Below the pieces are notes generated by a model. It saw nothing but the letters and a program-made list of their open reading frames with translations, was not told where the DNA came from and made no database searches. A stretch of DNA of 64,000 nucleotides from Serripes groenlandicus (taxonomy: Eukaryota; Mollusca; Bivalvia; Cardiida; Cardiidae), in the NCBI GenBank assembly GCA_031761405.1, contig JASEVX010000011.1, positions 22,150,003-22,214,002 on the forward strand, read 5' to 3'. Every line of letters starts with the position of its first letter. The stretch's first letter is position 1. Positions 42,001 through 54,000 of this stretch are shown piece by piece. The position numbers were made by a program, and so were the translations under genes.

Positions 42001-45000
42001 TTATAGAGGTTTTATATCATTTGACAAAATATGTTCAAAGTCGTCTGCTGCAGAATTGTCGTATGAGGGAAAGGGTTAATGAAATTGACTTTTTTTTTTT
42101 TCTTTCATTGAAAGCAATCTATTCTATGACCAATTCAGACTTTCTCATAATGTTTCTTTTAACCCTTTCCCACATAAAACAAATAAGCACTAGACAACTT
42201 AAACAGCATCAAGGCAAAATAACTGATGAACAATTTCTGTTACAGCCACAGTGTTTTCAACTCCATTTAACCCTTTCCCTCAAACGACAATTCTGCAGTA
42301 GACGACTTTGAACATATTTTGTCAAAAAGTAGAAAATCTCTGTAATTGACTGGATTACCTATAACTAAAAGTGGAAAACATTGTGGCAAAAGGAGAAATT
42401 GCTCGTTTTGAGCAATTTCTTCTTTTGTCACTATGTTTTCATGAAGCTGTCTGCTGCAGAAGCATCAGAAAGCGTCTATATGAGGGGAAAGGGTTAATAA
42501 TAATAGTCATTTATAAAAAATATTCAATATTTTAGCCTAGATCTATTTCAAGTTGTCTGCTGCAGATTTGTTGTGTGTGTAGGAAAGGGTTAAAAGGACA
42601 ACAAGAGTGCCAGTGCCGCCACAAAATATAAAGATCAAGATTGGTCCTTTTAATTATTGCTTTTAACATGTATCACAAGACTACCATTGGAATCTCTATC
42701 AAAATGGCCGAACCGAAAAATGGTAATTTCATGAAAAAAAATCACAAAACTACGATTATGGTAAAACAATCATTTAATGGAAAAGAAACAGCAAACAAAG
42801 TATTGGATTGGATTGTTGGAGCTTAATGTTCCATTCAACAAATTATTTCAGTCAGGAAGAAAATAGGACACATATAAACAGAGATAGAACCCTATAGAGG
42901 CTTCCGATATGAAAGTAGGTCAAATGGCAGTGTCGATATGTATCTTTTTTTCCTTCTGAGCATAACTCTTGCAAAAATCACTCTACCGGATAATCCCTGC
43001 TTTATGCACTTCTACCTTGGGGTGACTATTGAGCCCAAAAATCACTATTGCGATAGTATTGATATTCAGAAAGTACTATTGCAATAGTTCAACTATTGCA
43101 CACTTAATATTGCGATGCATTGCAATACTATTACTTTTATTGTATTGTTCAAATATGTATACTTAAGTCTAATTACAATGAAATAAAAGTATCTAAAAGA
43201 GAACTGTATTGTTTGTTTTTAAGAAAAGTCACATAGCTGTTCACCGAGCATACTGTCATGAAGATGAACTGTCCGTTTTGCCAGTGTACGAGCAGACGGC
43301 AATTTTCTGTTTTTCTTTCATAACTTCAAACTTTTTCCACTTATATGCCTTCTGCCATTTGGGGTAGAAAAGCACGCTTTCTTTTAATTATGTATTCGCA
43401 TTTATAGTGACATTTGATTCATTTTTAGGCGACGTTCGTTGCGTCTCCATTGATTTAGATGTGAAAACAAATTTGAAAAGGTTAGACATTTTGCGATCCT
43501 CTGGAAGATAAACAGTCGTAAACCGGATGTCGTAAAAAGAAAATTGAAACTTTTAATATTCACACTACAGTGACTGTTTATGAATATGATGTGATGCATA
43601 AATTTACAACTAATGTGTGTAAGTTTTATGTCTTTTAAACACCGCTTATGATTTCATAAAGGGAACTCATCAACTCATAATTATTGTACAGCAATCGGTG
43701 TTATAAATAGCTCCATTGGGAATAACCCGTAAGTGTGTGCGCATATTCTATGTAAATATATCCGGTTTACAGAATTGATTTGTTTACTGCTCTCTATTGC
43801 GAATTCTACAGTTTAAACTCGACATGTTTTGATTTAATATTGACACGATAACATGTGTTATTTGACTCCAAATAGATTTCTGAATGCCACTTGCTCGATC
43901 GTAAAAACTGTCGACAACTTGTCGATCCCTGCCTTTGTGCATGTACATGAACTATCGAAACTATCGATAGTTCAAAACACTATTGCCGATAGTTATCGAT
44001 ATTCAGTTTTACAATCGACGCAGTACTATCGTCCTCGTCACCATTGCAATATATCGATAGTTCGATCTATCGTTACAGCCCTACTTCTACCTGTTTGGAA
44101 ACTTGAGTTGCGTTCTCAAGTGAATATGCTATAGAGACCAAGTTTCGAAAGGCATAACTATTGCAAAACTCACTGAACCGGAAAATCCCCGCTTCATGCA
44201 CATCTACCCATTATAGTATTGATATTGACCAAGTTTTGAAATGATTCAGTCAGAAACGTAGGAAGAGTTGCGTTCACAAGCCGCAATATCAATCAGCTAC
44301 AGAGACTAAGTTACAAGGGACATAAATCTTGCAAAAATCAACGAACCGGAAAATCGCCGCTTCATGCACATCTACACATTATAGTTATGACATTGACCAA
44401 GTTTTGAAATGATTCGGTCAGAAACATAGGAAGAGTTGCGTTCACAAGGCTGCAATATCAATCAGCTACAGAGACTTAGTTACAAGGGACATAAATCTTG
44501 CAAATATCAATGAACCGGAAAATCGCCGCTTCATGCACATCTACCCATTATAGTCATGACATTGACCAAGTTTTGAAAAGATTCGGTCAGAAACATAGGA
44601 GGAGTTGCGTACACAAGGCTGCAATATCAATCAGCTACAGAGACTAAGTTACAAGGGACATAAATCTTGCAAATATCAATGAACCGGAAAATCGCCGCTT
44701 CATGCACATCTACACATTATAGTTATGACATTGACCAAGTTTTGAAAAGATACGGTCAGAAACGTAGGAGGAGTTGCGTTCACAAGAAATGGACGTACGG
44801 ACGGACAGACGGAGAAGATGACGCCAATATATCACTGCCTCCGGCGGCGAATAAAAACATAACAAGCTTCTTCTTTAGTTTTGTTTCTTCTTTTTTTGTT
44901 TATATATATCTAAACACTAATCAGTTTACACATGCTTTGTTTGTATGGGTTTCTTCACTGCTTTTAACTGAATTTCACACTTCCTGGGGAGCTTACTATT

Positions 45001-48000
45001 GCTACTGTTCCTTTTATCCAGACAGTTAAGAACAAGAGCGCCAAATGTCACAAAATACGCCCGTCCTGTTTTTTGAGACCAAGTATAGTGGTAATTGGTT
45101 GTACGTCAGCCAAACTTAGAGAGCGGACACTGTTAGTACAGTTTTGGACATTTCGAGGGACATAACTGTGTAGAGACTAAGATAACGTTGTAAGTTATCA
45201 AACGTAACCAAGATATTCTGCCCATAAACATATTGTCTAAATTTGGTGATGATCGGATAAAGGCTTTACAAGTTATTTAGCTGACAAGACCAATTTTAGG
45301 TAATTTCTATAATTAAAGAGGGATAACTCTCGATTGACTAAAGCGATATGGCTAGTTATCAAAATTATCCGAGATATTATGCCAATACACATTCTGACCA
45401 AATTTGGTGATGATTGGACAAAGGCTCCTAAAGTAATTGAGCTGACAAGACCAATTTTAGGTAATTTCTATAATTGAAGGGCGATAACTCTTGATTGACT
45501 AAAGCGATATGGCTAGTTATCAAACTTGTCCGAGATATTATGCAAATACACATTCTGACTAAATTTGGTGATGATTGGGCAAAGGCTTCTAAAGTTATTG
45601 AGCTGACAAGACCAATTTTGGGTAATTTCTATAATTAAAGGGCGATAACTCTTGATTGACTAAAGCGATATGGCTAGTTATCGAACTTGTCTGAGATATT
45701 ATCCCAATACACATTCTGACTATATTTGGTGATGATTGGGCAAAGGCTACTAAAGTTATTGAGCTGACAAGACCAATTTTGGGTAATTTCTATAATTAAA
45801 GGGCGATAACATTGATTGACTTAAGTGCTATGGCTAGTTATCAAACTTGTCCGAGATATTATCCCAATACACATTCTGACTAAATTTGGTGATGATTGGA
45901 CAAAGGCTTCTTAAGTTATTGAGCTGACAAGACCAATTTTGGGTAATTTCTATAATAAAAGGACAATAACTCTTGATTGCCTAAAGTGATATGGCTAGTT
46001 ATCGAACTTGTCCGAGATATTAGCCCAATTCACATTCTGACTAAATTTGGTGATGATTGGACAAAGGCTTCTAAAGTTATTGAGCTGACAACATACTGGA
46101 CGCCGCAGGTAAAACTATAATACGATCCGTTTTTTCAAAACGGGCGTATAAAAAAGAGTCGTAATGCTAACCCCTCTATCCTGAGCATAAAGGAGGGAAA
46201 GTCATTACTATAATTTTTTAAATCTTTTTCTACACATGCAACTGCTAATAAATTGACATACCTAAATATGTGGTCAATATACAGGTGAGACGTCCATCGA
46301 TGGGTCACTTTTTCTACATTCCTGAAGGTCAAACATGACGCTGCAGCTCCAGCTTGTCTGGCTACTCTTGAAGCATACTCTGAGTACGATATACATTCAT
46401 CCCTAAACAGTCCTGAAATAAAAAGAAATTGAACATTACCTCTTTCCCACATACAACCAATCTGCAGCAGATGACTTTGAATCCTTTTTTGTGAAAACTC
46501 TATAAATGATAATATTATTACTGAAAAAGGTTGACATCATTGTGGCACAAGAAGAAATTACTCAAAACAAGCAATTTCAGCTTTTTTCGCCATGTTTTCA
46601 AAAGTCGTCTGATGCAGAGGTGTCATAAAGCATCTATGTCGGAAAGGGATAATGTTTATGATAAGCAATTTTAGAATCTGCATGCAAGGTTGTATGACTG
46701 CTTTGTGGTGTAATGGTAGATTGTCTGCCTCAGATTCGCGAGGTCACAGGTTCAACCCCCAGCGGGATCATACCAATAACTTTAACTAGAATGGAGTGCT
46801 CCACGGAGCACATGTGTCACCTGCACCTGCTCATTGAAAGTGTGAGTGACGGACGGACAGACACCAGACAAAAAAAAAAGTAATCCCTAAGTGCCTACCA
46901 TGTTACGCAGGGTGACACAAAAATGGTAGTATAATGGCAGGATTGTGGGGTTAGCCTTACAACTGAGTTGCTGGTGCCAGGATAAATGAACCAATAGTAC
47001 TGATGATTTACCCAGGAAATGCAGTGACATAACTGAACAAATGTTGAGACCGACTTAAAACATCAAAACAAAGCATATATTTATGTAAGCCATATTAACT
47101 TTGTCCAAATTTTCAAAGTCATAAGACTAATTCAACAGCAACCAAATTCAAAGTTGATATTTTTTTACAACTACCCACAAAAGTCATATCAATATTAACA
47201 TTCCTTGTAGAGAAAATGCGCGGAAACAATACAAAACTAACAATGCAAAACTTTATTAAAGTCAGAGGACAATAACTCCAATGGCAACCAAATTTACAGT
47301 TGACATGTACTTTGTCAAAATACAACTAGTCAGCAAATATCTGCATGTGTCATGAATAGTATGATTAAATGAATGAAAACAAATTATGACGAAATAACAA
47401 AACGGTGGCCAGCAGATATTTTTTTGCCCCGTCAATGTTAGCTTGGCCAGAGAACTGTTGGATTAAGAGAAATTGCTAAATTTGAGCATGTTGTATTTCC
47501 CCCACAATGCATTAAAATGTAGCTTGTCATAGCCTTAAAAAAACAATTGTAAGAGAATAAGGTTTAACTTTTTCCTACATATATAATATGACAAATCAGC
47601 AGTCTTTGAAATCATATGGAGAAAAATATAAACAAGAGGGCCAAGATGGCCCTAAAATCGATCACCTGAATGATAGTTAATTAGAAGCAAATATTTAACT
47701 GCAAATATCTGTGAAAATTTGATCAGGAGTTCAAATGAAACTGCAAGGAGTGGAAATAGTCCATTTTTATCTTGAAATCTAACAAGAGCTTTCTCAATTT
47801 CTGATGCTGCAGCAACAAAGGTTCTACACAGAATGCAAGTATTTGAACAATTTTGAAAGAGGACCATCAAAGGAACATTCCTGTGAAGTAACATTGAAAT
47901 TGGTCAAGTGGAATGGTAGGAGTTGTCATTTGTAGCTAAAAGTTCAATTTACCCCTTTTGTGATGACGCGAGGTTGCTATGATTTTGTAACTAATCAAAA

Positions 48001-51000
48001 CAGCTTGAACAAATTAAATGTAGAGGATCACTGAAGTAGGATTTATATTCAATTTCCTTAATATCAGACAAGAACTTTTAAAGCTTGGACATTTTGCCCC
48101 CTTTCTGATGCTGCAGCAACCCTGGCGGCCATGTTTTTCAACCGATCGGAAATATTTGAACAATCTTGGTAAAGGGTGCCCCAAGAAACATTTGTGCAAA
48201 ATAATTTTCAAATTGGGCCAGTACTTTTGGACAAGAAGATTTTTAAAATTTTAACAAAAAAAAACCAAGCTCCTCCTCCTGGCGGCCATGTTTTTCAACC
48301 GATCGGAAATATTTGAACAATCTTGGTAAAGGGTGCCCCAAGGAACATTTGTGCAAAATAATTTTCAAATCGGGCCAGTACTTTTGGTCAAGAAGATTTT
48401 TAAAATTTTAACAATGCACATATAAGGAAAACAGGCTCCGCCCCCTGGCGGCCATGTTTTTCAACCGATCGGAAATATTTGAACAATCTTGGTAAAGGGT
48501 GCCCCAATGAACATTTGTGGAAAATAATTTTCAAATCGGGCAAGTACTTTTGGACAAGAAGATTTTTTAAGTTTTAACAATGCACGTAGAAGGAAAACAA
48601 GCTTCGCCCCCTGGCGGCCATGTTTTTCAACGGATCGGAAATATTTGAACAATCTTGGTAAAGGGTGCCCCAAGGAACATTTGTGCAAAATAATTTTCAA
48701 ATCGGGCCAGTACTTTTGGTCAAGAAGATTTTTAAAATTTTAACAATGCACATATAAGGAAAACAGGCTCCGCCCCCTGGCGGCCATGTTTTTCAACCGA
48801 TCGGAAATATTTGAACAATCTAGGTAAAGGGTGCCCCAATGAACATTTGTGGAAAATAATTTTCAAATCGGGCCAGTACTTTTGGACAAGAAGTTTTTTT
48901 AAGTTTTAACAATGCACGTATAAGGAAAACAAGCTCCGCGCCCTGGCGGCCATGTTTTTCAACGGATCGGGAATATTTGAACAATCTTGGTAAAGGGTGC
49001 CCCAAGGAACATTTGTGCAAAATAATTTTCAAATTGGGCCAGTACTTTTTGACAAGAAGATTTTTAAAATTTTAACAATGCACATATAAGGAAAACAGGC
49101 TCCACCCCCTGGCGGCCATGTTTTTCAATCGATCGGAAATATTTGAACAATCTTGGTAAAGGGTGCCCCAATCAACATTTGTGGAAAATAATTTTCAAAT
49201 CGGGCCAGTACTTTTGGACAAGAAGATTTTTTAAGTTTTAACAATGCACATATAAGGAAAACAAGTTCCACGCCCTGGCGGCCATGTTTTTCAACGGATC
49301 GGAAATATTTGAACAATCTTCGTAAAGGGTGCCCCAAGGAACATTTGTGCAAAACAATTTTCAAATCGGGCCAGTACTTTTTGACAAGAAGATTTTTAAA
49401 ATTTTAACAATGCACATATAAGGAAAACAGGCTCCGCCCCCTGGCGGCCATGTTTTTCAACCGATCGGAAATTTTTGAACAATCTTGGTAAAGGGTGCCC
49501 CAATGTACATTTGTGCAAAATAATTGTCAAATCGGGCCAGTACTTCTGGACAAGAAGATTTTTAAAGTTTTAACAATGCACATATAAGGAAAATAAGCTC
49601 CGCCCCCTGGCGGCCATGTTTTTCAACGGATCGGAAATATTTGAACAATCTTGGTAGAGGGTACCCCAAGGAACATTTGTGCAAAATAATTTTTAAATCG
49701 GGCCAGTACTTTTGGACAAGAAGATTTTTTAAGATTTGGCAATTTTCCCCTTTTCTGTTGCCGCGGCAACCAAAGTTCTCGATGGAATTTAAATCTTTGA
49801 ACAATTTTTAAAGAGGTTCACCAAAGGAACATTCCTGTGAAGTTTGGTTGAAATTGGTCAAGTGGTTAAGGAGGAGATGATCTAAATGTTAACGACGGAC
49901 GACGGACGACGGACGACGGACGACGACGGACGACGTAAGACGGACAAAAAGTGATCAGAATAGCTCACCTTGAGCCTTTGGCTCTAGGTGATCTAAAAAC
50001 CTGTTATATAAAAGTTAAGATTAAGAATAGAATAGAAAACATTTTGGCAAAAGTAAAAATTGCTTATTATGAGCAATTTCTACTTTTGCCCCAATATTTT
50101 AAAAAGCCTTCTGCTGCAAAGGCGTCAGACAGTGTCTATATGTCGGACAGTGTTACTGGTAAGTAAAATGTGAAGTTTACCTTTATTACAACCTTGAATA
50201 ACAAATTGTGAGAACCATAACAACCACTGGGCTGACTTCATCCAGGAGGAAGTGTGACTCACATAAAACCCATACTCCGATATCAGCTTCTGTACCTGGG
50301 CCTAAACAAAAACAGTGATTCTGTTAAATTTGTATTGCTTAACCCTTTACCACATACAACAAATCTGCAGTAGATGAATTTGAAATCATCTAGGTTAAAA
50401 TATGAAAAATCTCTATATAAGACAGCTTTATTTTTGAAAAGAGTTGAAAACGTTGTGGCAAAAGGAGAAATTGCTTGTTTTAAATTATATATAAATTTCA
50501 TATTTTCCTTTGTTGAGATTATCCACTGTTTTGCCTAGTTGTTAAACCCTTTTCAACTTGTAGTCGCATTCTGACACATCTGCAGGAGACGACTTTTGAA
50601 AACACTGTTGCAAAAGGAGAAATTGCTCATGATAAGCAATTTCTCCTTTTGCCACAATGTTTTAAACTTTCTTCAGTATCTATACCTTCATTTATAATGA
50701 CTTCCTATTTTTTTACCCAAATGATTTAAATACTTCTGCTGCAGATTTGTTATATATGGGAAAGGGTTAAAAAGTCGTCCGCTGTGGATTTTAATGTGTA
50801 TGTTAAAGGTTCAAAATTAAAATGATAATCCAAATCTTCAATACCTTTAGATGTTGTTGATGGTGTTGCGATGAGTTAGATTTGAGAGCCGATACGCTTC
50901 CTTCCATCAGGTAAAAACAATTCTTGACTCCACTACCCTGCAATAAGAAATAAAATTCTTGTACAATATGACTGGCTTAGGTGCTTAACTGTTAATTTTC

Positions 51001-54000
51001 AACTTATTGAAAAACTATGGATAACAGTGGTGCAGTTGTAGAGCCACAGCCTCTCATACCAAAGGTCCTGGGTTCAAATCCCTTGATGAGCGGGTTGTGC
51101 CTTTGGATTTTTTACGCGAAAGCGATACGAGTACTGGTTTTAAGGATAGACACATTGAGAGTGATTAATATAAGCCCATCGATGTAAAATGATTCAGTTT
51201 AAACAAACTTTTTGTCTTATAAATGTGATATACAATACATCATTATGCACATCTTAGAGTTGGATACAGTCATGATGTCCAATTTGATTGGGTAAAAAGA
51301 CTGATAATACCTGGAAAATTTGAAGTATTATTCTGGGATAAAATTGAATACGGTAGTTGTTAAAACATTGTACATTTCTTGCAAGTTTTCAAAAAGCACA
51401 TAGCCATCCCAAGATGAAATAACAAGAGGCCCAAGAAGGCCATATGCCCCACTGCCGGCAAAAATTAAGTCACTATAGCCATATAAGCCCATGTTTTTCT
51501 ACTAAACAACATGGCTTGAAGGAATTTCATGGAAAGTCACCAAAGGAACATTTCAACAAAATTATTTGAAATTACGCCAAACAGTTTTGGAGGAGAATTG
51601 TTTTTTTAGTTTTCACTATAGCCATATAATACAAGACAGCCCCGTATTTTAAGACATGGCTTGAAGGAATCTGATAGATGATCACCCAAAGAATATTTCT
51701 ACAAAATCATTTGAAATCTGCCAGATACTATCGTAGGAGAAGGTTTTTAAAGTTTTCAATTAAGCTATATAAGGCAAAAAAGCCCCGTTCTCTTGCGGCC
51801 ATGTTTTTCGACCAATCAATAGGGCTTGAGTGAATCTCATAGAGCAACATTTCCACAAAATTATTTGAAAATCATCTTTATACTTTGGCAGAAGAAGATT
51901 TTTAATTTTTTTCCACAATAGCATATAAGGCAAAACAGCCCTCCCCCTGTTTTTCGACCAATGCATATGGCTTGAAGGAATCTGATAGAGGGTCATCCAA
52001 GAAACATTTATACAAAATTATTCAAAATCTGCCAAACAGTTTCAGAGGAGAAGATTTTCAGGTTTTTTATCTTCTTTTCATTGCCATGAAATCCAGAAAT
52101 TTGCATGGATAAAGAAAATAAAGGTATTTCAGAAATTACTGTGAGAAGAAGCTACCTATGAAGTTTCTTCCCAATTGGCACAGTAGTTACTGAGGAGAAG
52201 TTGTTTAAACCAAAAGTTTATGCACATACGGAAGCAAGCAGGCACACACACACACACAATTCGCCATGTTAAAATTCAATTGAGAACAATGTGGACTGAG
52301 ATCAATGACCACATTGAAACAGTCCAATTTAACTCTACGGTATTTTCCAAAATTATGATTTCTCTCTCACCTTCATGCCACCATGTCTTGTTACAATTGC
52401 ATGTTAACTATTTATATATATATTGTTTTTCTAACATACCAAATTTGCTCTGATCTGGCAGTGACTGTTGGATTTGTATCAATATTTCTATTCTTACCAG
52501 CATGTTGTTGACCTGTCGCTGAAATCTGTTTGAGTTTATACTGTTTTCAAAATCTTCCCAGCTCTTCCTCTCCACTACAAAGGGTAAGACCTGAAAAACA
52601 ACATGATACAACATACATTATATCTGCAGCAGACAACTTTTAAAACATTTAGTCAACAAGAGCGTAGCGGAGAAAACGCCAAAGCTCGAAAAGAGGCATA
52701 ACTGAATACATATTAAAGCCAGCATTATGAGACTTGGTATAGACATGCATATTGTTTCTGGGAACATTTTTACCAAGTTTAATGGGTTAACTATATTTTG
52801 GCAAATAGAGATGTGGCTCTAGTGAGCAGTTTCAATTATTGACACATGTTTTTCGCTCAATTCAATTATTTTAGCTTCATTTTAAGAGCTTTTCCTGTAG
52901 AAGTATCAAAAGTGTCTGTTGGTGGGAAAGGGTCAAGTCAGCTGCTGCAGATTTGGTTTAACCCTTTCCCTCATACGACAATTCTGCAGCAGACGACTTT
53001 GAACGTATTTTGTCAAAACATAGAAAATCTCCATAATTGAATGGATAACCTATGACTAAAAGTGGAAAACATTGTGGCAAAAGGAGAAATTGCACGTTTT
53101 GTGCAATTTCTTCTTTTGTCACTATGTTTTCAAAAGGCCGTCTGCTGCAGAGGCGTCCAAAAGCGCTTATATGAGGGAAAGGGTTAAAGTCTTGCCACTT
53201 TGAAATAGGTCATGGAGAAGCCACAAAGGAAGATCTTACAAATCTGACCATTCACAAGCACACGATAATTTTCCACGCAGACAACAATCAAGTGCCATTA
53301 AAATGATCTGAAAACTTGTTTCGCCAACGATCTAACATAAATAAGCTTGAATTAAGGATAAATAACCACAAGAACTAAAATCAGCTGTTTACCATTTACC
53401 TACAGAAAAAAAACTTTAACATTAGCTGTTTTCGAAACGGACACCTACTAAAAAAAGATTTCAAATCAAGTAAAGGTCTAACCTTTCCCCACATACAACA
53501 CATCTGCAGTAGATCGCTTTTATAAATATCTATAGAAAAAATTATGGAAAATCTCTATTATATGAAAGCATATTGAGATAACAGAGTTGAAAACATTGTG
53601 TCAAAAGGAGAAATTGCTCCTTATGAGCAATATTGCCCTTTGCCGAAAAATGTTCAAAGGTCAATTGATGGAAATGCTTCAAAATGTGTCTGCATATGCA
53701 AAAGGGTTAAATTAATACTAACCATTTCGTTGCCAGGATCATTTCCTAGATATCTCTCATTCACATTGTACAAAGGTGGACTTAGTATCCACACGTAATC
53801 TCCAGCCGGAAGGAAGCGGACCTGAGCATCTATATCTTTGTCTGCAGCATAGGCCAAAAGTCTGTCCTTATCTCTCTCATGTTCATCTATGATCAAACAT
53901 ATTTTACGGTTTCCTGCAACCCTGTTTCTGTAGTACAAGAGACATGTCAATGACAACTTACTTTTATCAATGCTTGCACTTAAACCTTTTCCCGAATGCA

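Noticed and set aside
46705..46775. Possible functional tRNA gene
   Set aside because: A and B boxes are good but the acceptor stem does not close, and the sequence continues into a known SINE body. Same verdict for 51040-51090 and 62690-62760.
48014..49804. Series of minus-strand frames of 65-80 codons with nearly the same sequence
   Set aside because: They are the same 165-bp tandem unit read repeatedly. Stops and shifts occur between units and caps mark a mobile element.
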